The notes beneath the pieces are model-generated. The model saw nothing but the letters and a program-made list of their open reading frames with translations. It was not told where the DNA came from and searched no databases. 41,778 bases of DNA from Oscillospiraceae bacterium (GTDB lineage Bacteria; Bacillota; Clostridia; Oscillospirales; Oscillospiraceae), in NCBI GenBank assembly GCA_020025545.1, contig JAHHRX010000017.1:1-41778 (forward strand). The letters are read 5' to 3'. Numbering within the stretch: position 1 is the first letter of the stretch; every line of letters starts with the position of its first letter. The position numbers and the translations under genes are program-made. Shown one piece after another: positions 32,211 through 40,236 of this stretch.

Positions 32211-32245
32211 AAAAGCCGCCCCTCCGGTTTCCCGGCAGGGCGGCT
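32211..32245 (-). terminator. Intrinsic terminator after ispF
   Basis: On the minus strand a GC-rich stem (AGCCGCCC, a TG/AG internal loop, then CCGG-GAAA-CCGG, and GGGCGGCT) has a GAAA tetraloop and is followed by TTTT. It starts 6 nt after the ispF stop. The T-run is short, so some readthrough into the DUF3343/csd pair is plausible. Confidence 0.9.
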
Positions 32246-32250
32246 GATAA

Positions 32251-32721
32251 TTATTCTTCCAGCAGACAGACGGCGTGGCAGGCCATGCCCTCGCCGGTTC
32301 CCGTGAAGCCCAAATGCTCCTCGGTCGTGGCCTTTACATTGATCCGGCTCACATCTGCACCGGTGGCTTTTGCAATATTACAGCGCATCGCTTCGATATA
32401 GTCCTTCAGCTTCGGCTTTTGGGCAATCATGGTAACATCGATATTCCCCACCCGAAATCCGGCGGAATGCACTTTTTCCGTTACATTTTCCAGCAATACA
32501 AGGGAATCTGCCCCCTTATACTGAGGGTCGGTATCCGGAAAATGTCTGCCAATATCTCCCAGACCCGCTGCGCCCAGCAAGGCATCGGAAACGGCATGGA
32601 GCAGCACATCTGCATCGGAATGGCCGTCCAGTCCCAGCTCATAGGGAATCTTTACGCCCCCCAGAATGAGCTCTCTGCCCGCTGCCAGTTTATGCACATC
32701 GTAACCGTGTCCAATTCTCAT
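32251..32721 (-). CDS. ispF: 2-C-methyl-D-erythritol 2,4-cyclodiphosphate synthase
   Basis: This is a zinc-dependent enzyme of the MEP isoprenoid pathway. Ligands D8, H10 and H42 and the HSD segment (34-36) are present, in RIGHGYDVHKL and DGHSDADVLLHAVSDALLGA. The C-terminal block TTEEHLGFTGTGEGMACHAV is typical. The 156-residue length is standard. Its ATG overlaps the ispD stop (4 nt), so the two are coupled. Confidence 0.97.
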   Translation of the reverse strand: MRIGHGYDVHKLAAGRELILGGVKIPYELGLDGHSDADVLLHAVSDALLGAAGLGDIGRHFPDTDPQYKGADSLVLLENVTEKVHSAGFRVGNIDVTMIAQKPKLKDYIEAMRCNIAKATGADVSRINVKATTEEHLGFTGTGEGMACHAVCLLEE

Positions 32722-33440
32722 TTTTCTTCCTCCAACAGCATTTGTGCGATTTTGAGATCCATGGGCGTGGTGACCTTCAGATTCTTTTCGTCCCCCTCCA
32801 CAATTTTCACGGACATTCCCATCCGCTCCACAGCCGAGCAGTCATCCGTCAGCTGGGCATTTTCCTGCCTTGCCTTTTGCAAAGCCCCGCGAAGCAAATC
32901 AACGTCAAAGACCTGCGGTGTCTGAACCGCCTGCAAGGTGCTGCGATCCGGCGTGCTGCTGACGATGCCGCCGGCAACTACCTTGATGGTATCCTTTACC
33001 GGAACCGCAGGTGCCGCCGCACCGTAGGTATGGGCTGCGCGCACCACCCGGTCGATAACCTGCCAACTGATCAGAGGGCGGGCCCCGTCATGGATGGCTG
33101 CCAGTTTTGCCTTGGAGGAAAGAGCCGCAAGTCCCATTTCTACAGATTCCTGACGGCTGCTTCCGCCGATCATCACCGCCTGAACCTTGTCAAAGCCGCG
33201 GCAGAGTTCCCCGATGGGAACAACCAGGTCTTCCCTGGTCACGATTACGATTTCCCGAATGGCATCACAGTTCTGAAAGGTCCGAACCGTCCGCACAATC
33301 ATAGGCTCACCGTCGAGCTGCGCCATAACTTTATCAATGCCGCCCATCCGGGAGGCAGAGCCTGCGGCTACGATCACCGCCGCACAGTATTGCAACGGAA
33401 GCGCCTTACGCACCTGCCGTGTAAATTGGGAAATAGCCAT
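32718..33440 (-). CDS. ispD: 2-C-methyl-D-erythritol 4-phosphate cytidylyltransferase
   Basis: This enzyme adds CMP to MEP from CTP. The nucleotide-binding loop AAGSASRMG (25-33) with K37 and the HDGARPLIS motif (about 115) are diagnostic. The N-terminus is about 15 residues longer than in many homologues (240 in total). It begins 2 nt after the murD stop. Confidence 0.97.
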   Translation of the reverse strand: MAISQFTRQVRKALPLQYCAAVIVAAGSASRMGGIDKVMAQLDGEPMIVRTVRTFQNCDAIREIVIVTREDLVVPIGELCRGFDKVQAVMIGGSSRQESVEMGLAALSSKAKLAAIHDGARPLISWQVIDRVVRAAHTYGAAAPAVPVKDTIKVVAGGIVSSTPDRSTLQAVQTPQVFDVDLLRGALQKARQENAQLTDDCSAVERMGMSVKIVEGDEKNLKVTTPMDLKIAQMLLEEEK

Positions 33441-33442
33441 AT

Positions 33443-34804
33443 TTACATCTCCATAATCATTTTCTTGAAGTAATCGCCCCGAACCATAAAATCTTTGAAC
33501 TGATCAAAAGAGGCGCTGGCAGGGCTCATCAGCACCACATCTCCAGCGTGTGCTCCCTGAACCGCAGCCATAACTGCACTTTTTAAGTCCGCACATTCTA
33601 CAATTTCCGGTGCGCCGACCCTGTAGTCAGGCGCATTTTCTACCGCTTTACGGATTTTTTCCGATGTTGCACCGTTCAGGTACAGTTTTTTCACATGCCG
33701 GCAAATTTCCGCGCCCAGCTCGTCATATTCAAGATTCTTGTCGTAGCCGCCGGCAATCAGAATCACCTTTTCCGTGAAACTCCGCAGGCCGGCCATCGTG
33801 CGGCTGGGGCTGGATGCAATGGAATCATTATAATAGCGGATGCCGTCCTTGATGCGCACCAGCTCAATGCGATGCTCTACGCCGCCGAAATTACGGGCAA
33901 CCTGTCGGATGGCATCGTCGCTGACAATTCCCTCCACCGCCAAAATGGCAGCCATATAATTCTCCACATTATGGACGCCCGGGAGCAAAATGTCCCTGAT
34001 ATTCAGTATTTTCTCCCCATGACGACAAATAAAGCCATCCCGCAGGCACAAATCGGGAGAATTCCCCAGCCGGGTAAAGGTACGGGTGGTACCGTTGCCC
34101 GTGAGATCTTTCGTAAGCGCATTGTCGCCATTTACGATCAGCAGACCGTCCCGGTCTTGGAAACGGTAGATATTTTTCTTAGCTTCCACATATTCTGCCA
34201 TATCCTTATGGACATCCAAATGGTTAGGTGCCAGATTGGTAATCACCGCACGGGCCGGGCTTCTATGCATATCCATCAGCTGGAAGGAGCTGAGCTCCAC
34301 CACTGCGTAGTCACTATCCTGCATTTGAGGGACCAGCGGCAGCAGAGGCGTTCCGATATTTCCACCCAAAAACACGGTTTTTCCGGCTGCCTTCAGCATT
34401 TCACAGATCAGCGTGGTTGTGGTGGTCTTTCCGTCAGAACCGGTGACCGCAATCATATTGCAAGGGCAGACCTCAAAAAATACCTCCATTTCGCTGGTAA
34501 CCTCAGCGCCGCCCTGACGCAGCCGCTGCAGCTTAGGCTTTTCCGGGTGCATGCCGGGAGTGCGGAACACCAAATCCGCAGTAACATGGTCGAGATAACC
34601 ATCGCCGACGCTGAGATGGCAGCCCAGTTTTTCCAGCTCCAGAACTTCATCATCCAGCTTTTCCCGCTCGGTCCGGTCGCAGCCCAGTACATTACAGCCA
34701 AATTTCAGCAGGAGCCGAACCAGCGGCCGGTTGCTGACGCCAAGCCCCAGCACAGCAATTCGTTTTCCCCGGAGGGATTCAAAATACTCAGTAAATGCGT
34801 CCAT
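33443..34804 (-). CDS. murD: UDP-N-acetylmuramoyl-L-alanine--D-glutamate ligase
   Basis: This is the ATP-dependent Mur ligase that adds D-Glu to UDP-MurNAc-L-Ala in peptidoglycan synthesis. The UDP-binding N-terminal domain (VLGLGVSNRPLVRLL), the ATP loop GSDGKTTT (122-129), and SSPSRTMAGLRSF plus MSPASASFDQFKDF of the C-terminal domain are clear. The 453-residue length is standard. It is first in the murD-ispD-ispF operon, away from the dcw cluster where it normally lies, and has its own promoter. Confidence 0.97.
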   Translation of the reverse strand: MDAFTEYFESLRGKRIAVLGLGVSNRPLVRLLLKFGCNVLGCDRTEREKLDDEVLELEKLGCHLSVGDGYLDHVTADLVFRTPGMHPEKPKLQRLRQGGAEVTSEMEVFFEVCPCNMIAVTGSDGKTTTTTLICEMLKAAGKTVFLGGNIGTPLLPLVPQMQDSDYAVVELSSFQLMDMHRSPARAVITNLAPNHLDVHKDMAEYVEAKKNIYRFQDRDGLLIVNGDNALTKDLTGNGTTRTFTRLGNSPDLCLRDGFICRHGEKILNIRDILLPGVHNVENYMAAILAVEGIVSDDAIRQVARNFGGVEHRIELVRIKDGIRYYNDSIASSPSRTMAGLRSFTEKVILIAGGYDKNLEYDELGAEICRHVKKLYLNGATSEKIRKAVENAPDYRVGAPEIVECADLKSAVMAAVQGAHAGDVVLMSPASASFDQFKDFMVRGDYFKKMIMEM

Positions 34805-34837
34805 AACACATCATCCTCATCCACAAGATTCTCTTAT

Positions 34838-34866
34838 AGTATATCCCGAACCAAAAGAATTTGCAA
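34838..34866 (-). promoter_or_regulatory. Promoter of murD-ispD-ispF
   Basis: On the minus strand TTGCAA (34866-34861), a 17-nt spacer and TATACT (34843-34838) lie 34 nt or more before the murD ATG. The -35 box is only 5 bp from the divergent rnpB -35 box. Confidence 0.8.
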
Positions 34867-34871
34867 GGGAT

Positions 34872-34900
34872 TTGACAATTGGCTATATATGCTGTACAAT
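34872..34900 (+). promoter_or_regulatory. Promoter of rnpB
   Basis: A perfect TTGACA (34872-34877), 17-nt spacer and TACAAT (34895-34900) on the plus strand place the start near 34907, just before the first P1 nucleotides of RNase P RNA. Confidence 0.92.
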
Positions 34901-34907
34901 ATTTCAG

Positions 34908-35259
34908 CGACCGGATCGGACAGCCGCGGATGGGAACCGAAAGGTCCCAGATGAGGAAAGTCCGGGCTCCACAGGGCAAGAATAACGGGTAACGCCCGCC
35001 GAGGGTGACCTTAGGACAAGTGCAACAGAGAGATACCGCCGCAGCTCCTTGTGAGCAAGGTAAGGGTGAAAAGGTGCGGTAAGAGCGCACCCAGCCCATG
35101 GAGACATGGGTTTTATGATGTAAACTCTATTCGGAGCAACACCGTGTGTGGGACATCAGGCCGGCCCGGCCGTCCCCAAGAGGTGGCTGGATTCCGTGAG
35201 CAATTGCGGAACTAGATAGATGGCTGTCAAGACAGAACCCGGCTTATAGATCCGATCGT
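34908..35259 (+). ncRNA. rnpB: RNase P RNA (catalytic subunit)
   Basis: This is the ribozyme that matures tRNA 5' ends. Conserved region I is clear (GAGGAAAGTCCGGGCTCCAC), followed by CAGAGAGATACCGCC, the AGGTAAGGGTGAAAAGGTGC stretch, and the 3' CR-V TAGATAGATGGCTGTC with AGACAGAACCCGGCTTAT. P1 is formed by GATCGGA (34914-34920) and TCCGATC (35251-35257). The overall length of about 350 nt fits a bacterial A-type RNA, as is usual in Clostridia; a B-type cannot be ruled out by eye. Exact ends are estimated from P1, the promoter and the terminator. Confidence 0.96.
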
Positions 35260-35298
35260 AGCAAAAGCACCGCTAAAATAGCGGTGCTTTTGCTATAT
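35260..35298 (+). terminator. Intrinsic terminator of rnpB
   Basis: A perfect 16-bp inverted repeat (AGCAAAAGCACCGCTA and its complement, 3-nt loop) starts immediately after the RNase P RNA. The AAAA/TTTT flanks inside the stem give a T-run in both directions. Confidence 0.92.
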
Positions 35299-35315
35299 AG
35301 CCATAGTTTGGGCAT

Positions 35316-35352
35316 AACAAAAGGGTCATCGGAAAATCCGATGACCCTTCTT
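35316..35352 (-). terminator. Intrinsic terminator of tuf
   Basis: A perfect 13-bp inverted repeat (AAGGGTCATCGGA and its complement, 3-nt loop), followed on the minus strand by TTTTGTT, lies about 45 nt after the tuf stop. It faces the rnpB terminator across about 20 nt. Confidence 0.92.
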
Positions 35353-35393
35353 TACAGTTGCAGCGTGCTAAGCACAGTTACAGAAGAAACTGA

Positions 35394-36596
35394 TTATTCA
35401 GCAACCTCAGTAACAACACCGGAACCGACAGTACGGCCGCCTTCACGGATAGCGAAACGCAGGCCCTTCTCGATAGCGATGGGGGTGATCAGCTCAACGT
35501 TCATAACAACGTTATCGCCGGGCATGCACATCTCAACGCCCTCGGGCAGATTGATGATACCGGTAACGTCAGTAGTACGGAAGTAGAACTGAGGACGATA
35601 GTTGTTAAAGAAAGGAGTATGACGGCCGCCTTCTTCCTTGGACAGGACGTAAACCTGGCCGGCAAACTTGGTGTGAGGATGAATGGAACCGGGCTTGCAG
35701 AGAACCTGGCCACGCTCGATGTTCTTCTTGTCGATACCACGCAGCAGAGCGCCGATGTTGTCGCCAGCTTCAGCGTAGTCCAGCAGCTTGTGGAACATCT
35801 CGATGTCGGTAACAACGGTGGTCAGCTTGTCTTCACGCAGACCAACGATTTCAACGTTCTCGTTCTTCTTGACGACGCCACGCTCAACACGACCGGTAGC
35901 AACAGTACCACGGCCGGAAATGGTGAAGACGTCCTCAACGGGCATCAGGAAGGGCTGGTCAGCCTTACGGTCGGGAGTGGGGATATACTCATCAACAGCA
36001 GCCATCAGCTCCTTGATGCAAGCATACTCGGGAGCTTCCTTGTCGTTGGACTCGGAGATCAGAGCGTTCAGAGCGGAACCCTTGATGATAGGAATGTCGT
36101 CGCCGGGGAACTCGTAGAAGGACAGAGTCTCACGGATCTCCATCTCAACCAGCTCCAGCAGCTCTTCGTCGTCAACCAGGTCAGCCTTGTTCATGAAGAC
36201 AACGATTGCGGGAACGCCAACCTGACGAGCCAGCAGCAGGTGCTCACGAGTCTGAGCCATGGGGCCGTCGGTAGAAGCGATAACCAGAATAGCGCCGTCC
36301 ATCTGAGCAGCACCGGTGATCATGTTCTTGATATAGTCGGCGTGGCCCGGGCAGTCAACGTGAGCGTAGTGACGGTTGTCAGTCTCATACTCAACGTGAG
36401 CGGTGTTAATCGTGATACCACGTGCCTTCTCTTCGGGAGCCTTATCGATGGAAGCATAGTCCTCGAAATCAGCGTAGCCCTGCAGGGCGAGGTACTTGGT
36501 GATAGCTGCGGTCAGAGTGGTCTTGCCGTGGTCAACATGGCCGATGGTGCCGATGTTAACATGGGGCTTGTTTCTTTCAAATTTCTGCTTTGCCAT
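35394..36596 (-). CDS. tuf: Elongation factor Tu
   Basis: This GTPase delivers aminoacyl-tRNA to the ribosome. G1 GHVDHGKT (19-26), G3 DCPGH (about 81-85) and G4 NKAD (about 136) are present, then domains 2 and 3 ending in GSGVVTEVAE. G4 reads NKADL instead of the more usual NKCDM. The 400-residue length is standard. It has its own promoter (36667-36695) and terminator, so it can be expressed apart from fusA. It is the last gene of the str cluster; the S10 operon does not follow it directly here. Confidence 0.98.
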   Translation of the reverse strand: MAKQKFERNKPHVNIGTIGHVDHGKTTLTAAITKYLALQGYADFEDYASIDKAPEEKARGITINTAHVEYETDNRHYAHVDCPGHADYIKNMITGAAQMDGAILVIASTDGPMAQTREHLLLARQVGVPAIVVFMNKADLVDDEELLELVEMEIRETLSFYEFPGDDIPIIKGSALNALISESNDKEAPEYACIKELMAAVDEYIPTPDRKADQPFLMPVEDVFTISGRGTVATGRVERGVVKKNENVEIVGLREDKLTTVVTDIEMFHKLLDYAEAGDNIGALLRGIDKKNIERGQVLCKPGSIHPHTKFAGQVYVLSKEEGGRHTPFFNNYRPQFYFRTTDVTGIINLPEGVEMCMPGDNVVMNVELITPIAIEKGLRFAIREGGRTVGSGVVTEVAE

Positions 36597-36666
36597 TTGA
36601 AATTTTCCTCCTGTTAGTGAAAAATGAATTGGAAGTTTTATAACGGTTTTACACGTTCATAGGGAC

Positions 36667-36695
36667 ATTGTACACCAAACTACGGACAAATACAA
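36667..36695 (-). promoter_or_regulatory. Promoter of tuf
   Basis: On the minus strand TTGTAT (36695-36690), a 17-nt spacer and TACAAT (36672-36667) lie in the 116-nt gap after fusA. The -35 is weak but the -10 matches 5 of 6. It would add tuf mRNA beyond that from readthrough of fusA. Confidence 0.75.
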
Positions 36696-36712
36696 GATAT
36701 ATTTTTGAAAAA

Positions 36713-38791
36713 TTATGCCTTGCTCCGTGCTTTGACAATTTCCTCAGTCTTGGACTTGGGCAGCTCGCTGTTGTGGCTGGGCTCCATGGAGTACTGGCCA
36801 CGGCCCTGGGTCTTGGAACGCAGGTCAGTAGCGTAGCCGAACATTTCAGCCAGAGGCACATTGGCATCGACCTGAACGGAACCGGTTCTGGTGATCTGAC
36901 CCAGAATGTTACCGCGGCGAGCGGTAACGTCGCCGATAACAACGCCCATGTATTCGTCAGGAACGTTGATGGAAACCTTCATAATGGGCTCCAGAATGGC
37001 AGGATTTGCCTTGCGGCAGGCTTCCTTAAATGCCATAGAACCAGCAATCTTAAATGCCATTTCGGAAGAGTCAACCTCGTGGTAAGAACCGTCAAACAGG
37101 GTAACCTTTACGTCAACAACGGGATAGCCTGCCAGAACACCGGCCTGCATAGCGCCCTGAATACCGGCATCGACAGCAGGAATATATTCCTTGGGAATCG
37201 CACCGCCGACAATAGCGTTGACAAATTCGTAACCCTTGCCGGGCTCGTTGGGCTCGACGCGGATCTTAACATGACCGTACTGACCCTTACCACCGGACTG
37301 ACGAGCATACTTCGTATCCTGCTCAACACTCTGGCGGATGGTTTCCTTATAGGCAACCTGAGGTGCACCGACATTGGCTTCCACCTTGAACTCACGGAGC
37401 AGGCGGTCAACAATGATTTCCAGATGCAGCTCGCCCATGCCGGCGATGATGGTCTGGCCGGTTTCCTGATCGGTGTAGGTCCGGAAAGTGGGGTCTTCTT
37501 CAGCCAGCTTTGCCAGTGCAATGCCCATCTTCTCCTGACCGGCCTTGGTCTTGGGCTCGATGGCGACGCTGATAACAGGCTCGGGGAAAACCATGGACTC
37601 GAGGATGATGGGATGCTCCTCATCGCAGAAGGTATCACCGGTGGTGGTGTTCTTCACGCCGACAGCAGCTGCGATATCACCGGCATAGACAGTATCGATG
37701 TCTTCACGGTGATTAGAGTGCATCTGCAGGATACGGCCCAGACGCTCCTTGGTGCCCTTGGTGCAGTTCAGGACGGTAGTGCCCTTGTCCAGAGTACCGG
37801 AGTACACACGGAAGAAGCACAGCTTGCCGACATAGGGGTCGGTAGCAATCTTGAATGCCAGAGCGGAGAAGGGAGCCTCATCGGATGCGGGGCGGAAATC
37901 CTCTTCCTCAGTCTCGGGGTTGATGCCCTTGATACCCTTCTTGTCGAGGGGGCTGGGCATATAGTCAACAACAGCGTCCAGAACCTGCTGAACACCCTTG
38001 TTCTTGTAAGAAGTACCGCAGACCACGGGAACCATCTCGTTGGCAATGGTAGCCTTACGGATGGCCTTCTTGATCATATCAATGGGAACCTCTTCGCCTT
38101 CCAGATACATCATAGCAATGTCATCATCGAAGGTGGAGACTGCATCCATCAGCTTCTCGTGGTACTCTTCGCAGATGTCGACCATATCCTCAGGGATATC
38201 CTCAATACGGACATCCTTACCAAGGTCATCATAATAGATGTTAGCCTTCATGGTAATCAGGTCAACATTGCCCTTGAAGAATGCTTCAGAGCCGATAGGC
38301 AGCTGAATGGGCACTGCATTACACTTCAGACGATCGGCGATCATTTCCAGAACACGATAGAAGTTTGCACCCATAATATCCATCTTATTAACATAGATCA
38401 TACGGGGAACCTTGTACTCATCGGCCTGACGCCAAACGGTCTCGGTCTGAGGCTCAACGCCGCCCTTTGCGCACAGAACGGTAACTGCACCGTCCAGAAC
38501 ACGCAGAGAACGCTCGACTTCTACGGTAAAGTCAACGTGGCCCGGGGTATCAATGATATTCAAACGGCAGCCCTTCCAAAAACAGGTAGTAGCTGCGGAA
38601 GTAATGGTAATACCGCGCTCCTGCTCCTGAGCCATCCAGTCCATGGTAGCAGAGCCGTCATGGGTCTCACCGATCTTGTAATTCTTGCCGGTGTAGAAAA
38701 GGATACGCTCGGTAGTGGTGGTTTTACCGGCATCGATGTGAGCCATGATGCCAAAGTTACGGGTATTTTCCAGAGAATACTGTCTAGGCAT
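36713..38791 (-). CDS. fusA: Elongation factor G
   Basis: This GTPase drives translocation and, with RRF, ribosome recycling. G1 AHIDAGKT (17-24), switch/G2 RGITITSAAT, G3 DTPGHVDF and G4 NKMDIMG are clear. Domains II-V follow, with YGHVKIRVEPNEPGKGYEF in domain IV. The 692-residue length is standard. It lies between rpsG and tuf with a short gap from rpsG. No zinc or self-protection features of the FusB type are present. Confidence 0.98.
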   Translation of the reverse strand: MPRQYSLENTRNFGIMAHIDAGKTTTTERILFYTGKNYKIGETHDGSATMDWMAQEQERGITITSAATTCFWKGCRLNIIDTPGHVDFTVEVERSLRVLDGAVTVLCAKGGVEPQTETVWRQADEYKVPRMIYVNKMDIMGANFYRVLEMIADRLKCNAVPIQLPIGSEAFFKGNVDLITMKANIYYDDLGKDVRIEDIPEDMVDICEEYHEKLMDAVSTFDDDIAMMYLEGEEVPIDMIKKAIRKATIANEMVPVVCGTSYKNKGVQQVLDAVVDYMPSPLDKKGIKGINPETEEEDFRPASDEAPFSALAFKIATDPYVGKLCFFRVYSGTLDKGTTVLNCTKGTKERLGRILQMHSNHREDIDTVYAGDIAAAVGVKNTTTGDTFCDEEHPIILESMVFPEPVISVAIEPKTKAGQEKMGIALAKLAEEDPTFRTYTDQETGQTIIAGMGELHLEIIVDRLLREFKVEANVGAPQVAYKETIRQSVEQDTKYARQSGGKGQYGHVKIRVEPNEPGKGYEFVNAIVGGAIPKEYIPAVDAGIQGAMQAGVLAGYPVVDVKVTLFDGSYHEVDSSEMAFKIAGSMAFKEACRKANPAILEPIMKVSINVPDEYMGVVIGDVTARRGNILGQITRTGSVQVDANVPLAEMFGYATDLRSKTQGRGQYSMEPSHNSELPKSKTEEIVKARSKA

Positions 38792-38809
38792 TGTGTTGTA
38801 TCTCCTTCA

Positions 38810-39280
38810 TTACCAACGGAAATGAGCGAAAGCCTTGTTGGCTTCAGCCATTTTGTGGACATCTTCACGCTTCTTTACGGATGCGCCGGTATTGTTGGCA
38901 GCGTCCATAATTTCAGCAGCAAGCCGCTCCTTCATGGTGTTTTCGCTACGATTGCGGCTGTACAGGGTGATCCAGCGCAGACCGAGGGTCTGACGGCGAT
39001 CAGCACGAACTTCGATAGGCACCTGATAAGTTGCGCCACCGACACGGCGAGCCTTCAGCTCCACTGCGGGCATGATGTTTTCCATAGCCTGCTGGAACAC
39101 TTCCAGGCCATTCTTGCCGGTCTTATTCTCGACAATTTCAAATGCGCCATAGACGACTTTCTGGGCAACACCCTTCTTGCCATCCAGCATGACGCTGTTT
39201 ACGAGCTTGGTAACCAGAACGGAGTTATAATTAGGATCCGGAAGGACCTCTCTCTTGGGAACATTACCTCTTCTGGGCAC
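38810..39280 (-). CDS. rpsG: 30S ribosomal protein uS7
   Basis: This is uS7, a primary 16S-binding protein that organises the 30S head and lies at the E site. The start is assigned to GTG 39280-39278. The frame opens earlier with an ATG at 39298, but the AGGAGG sits inside that extension, 8 nt before the GTG, and the GTG gives the family N-terminus (M/V)PRRGNVPKRE and the usual 156 residues. The ending AEANKAFAHFRW is diagnostic. It lies between rpsL and fusA, with a 166-nt gap on the rpsL side. Confidence 0.97.
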   Translation of the reverse strand: MPRRGNVPKREVLPDPNYNSVLVTKLVNSVMLDGKKGVAQKVVYGAFEIVENKTGKNGLEVFQQAMENIMPAVELKARRVGGATYQVPIEVRADRRQTLGLRWITLYSRNRSENTMKERLAAEIMDAANNTGASVKKREDVHKMAEANKAFAHFRW

Positions 39281-39359
39281 TTTGCTTCCCTCCTTCATAA
39301 TATAATGATTTCATCGGTACTCGAAAGTGAGTTTCTTTCGTTGTGCCTGGCCAGAGGTT

Positions 39360-39389
39360 TTTATACCATATATAAAAACGCTATGGCAA
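39360..39389 (-). promoter_or_regulatory. Weak candidate promoter before rpsG
   Basis: On the minus strand TTGCCA (39389-39384), an 18-nt spacer and TATAAA (39365-39360) lie in the rpsL-rpsG gap, overlapping the hairpins described there. It would start a transcript about 70 nt before rpsG. Confidence 0.35.
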
Positions 39390-39402
39390 GGCCATGCCTT
39401 GC
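39361..39402 (-). other. Two hairpins in the rpsL-rpsG gap
   Basis: On the minus strand GCAAGGC-atg-GCCTTGC (39402-39386, perfect 7 bp, 3-nt loop) is followed by GTTTTTATA-5 nt-TATAAAAAC (about 39379-39357, 9 bp). In E. coli the corresponding gap holds the S7 autorepression site of the str operon. A similar role is possible here but not demonstrated. The AT-rich second stem overlaps the weak promoter, so only one interpretation may be right. Confidence 0.5.
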
Positions 39403-39446
39403 GAACGGGCGTGGGATAAATTCAAATTGATTGGGGCAAAAGAAAA

Positions 39447-39872
39447 TTACTTCTTCTTGCCAGCCTTGGGCCGCTTTGCACCATACTTGGAACGAGCCTG
39501 CATACGGTTCTGAACGCCCTGGGTATCCAGAGTGCCGCGAACGATGTGGTAACGAACACCGGGAAGGTCCTTAACACGACCGCCACGGATCAGAACCACG
39601 GAGTGCTCCTGCAGGTTGTGGCCAACACCGGGGATGTAAGCGGAAACTTCCATACCATTGGTCAGGCGAACACGAGCGATCTTACGCAGTGCAGAGTTAG
39701 GCTTCTTGGGGGTAGTGGTACGAACAGCAGTGCAAACACCACGCTTCTGAGGGGAAGGCAGACTAGTAGCCTCGTTCTTCAGAGTGTTGAGTCCTCTCTG
39801 CAGAGCAGGGGAAGTGGACTTGTAAGTGACCTGCTGACGGCCATTCTTAACGAGCTGATTAAAAGTAGGCAT
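39447..39872 (-). CDS. rpsL: 30S ribosomal protein uS12
   Basis: This is uS12 at the decoding centre. The start is ATG 39872 (the codon before it is TTG), with AAAGGAGAA 6-7 nt upstream, giving 141 residues. The product begins MPTFNQLVKNGRQQ. TTPKKPNSALRK and PGVGHNLQEHSVVLIRGGRV are present with the common lysines, so no classical streptomycin-resistance change is evident. A 27-residue basic C-terminal tail ends in GKKK. It lies between the L7Ae-like gene and rpsG. Confidence 0.98.
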   Translation of the reverse strand: MPTFNQLVKNGRQQVTYKSTSPALQRGLNTLKNEATSLPSPQKRGVCTAVRTTTPKKPNSALRKIARVRLTNGMEVSAYIPGVGHNLQEHSVVLIRGGRVKDLPGVRYHIVRGTLDTQGVQNRMQARSKYGAKRPKAGKKK

Positions 39873-39944
39873 CAATTTTCTCCTTTCTTTTATTCTCGCC
39901 TTGCGGCGGGTATTTATTCTACGGATAAATCCGAAAGAATCAAG

Positions 39945-40226
39945 CTAATCGATGACAGCAGCAGCCGCTGCTCCCACATCGATCCCGCAGGCACATCCAA
40001 GGTCCGCCATATCAGCGACCCATGTGCAGGCAACTCCATTAATCAGGCACAAAGCCTCCAACGGTCCGGTCAGAGCGGGATCTGCATTTTTTGCCAAAAA
40101 AACCTCACCGGCAGCGCCGGAAGACAGCACTTTTTTGAGCTGTTTCGCGCCGACAACTACCTTATGCCCTTTTATTCGGGCGAATACACTTTGATCTATG
40201 GTCTTCATACAATTTTGAGTATCCAT
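39945..40226 (-). CDS. L7Ae/L30e-family (YbxF-type) kink-turn RNA-binding protein
   Basis: This small L7Ae-fold protein resembles Bacillus YbxF/YlxQ proteins, which bind kink-turn RNA. Diagnostic segments are KVVVGAKQLKKVL, AGEVFLAKNADPALTGP and DLGCACGIDVGAAAAAV. An ATG at 40247 lies inside the promoter and is excluded. ATG 40226 (93 residues) would be almost leaderless; ATG 40208 (87 residues) leaves a leader of about 20 nt but no clear Shine-Dalgarno. The gene opens the rpsL-rpsG-fusA transcript and is standard between rpoC and rpsL in Firmicutes. Confidence 0.9.
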   Translation of the reverse strand: MDTQNCMKTIDQSVFARIKGHKVVVGAKQLKKVLSSGAAGEVFLAKNADPALTGPLEALCLINGVACTWVADMADLGCACGIDVGAAAAAVID

Positions 40227-40236
40227 ACGGTTATTT

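Noticed and set aside
36668..39430. A 920-codon open frame on the plus strand, antisense to fusA and rpsG
   Set aside because: It mirrors the codon-biased fusA/rpsG genes on the other strand, has no plausible ribosome-binding site and its translation resembles no known protein. Long antisense frames are common opposite highly biased genes.
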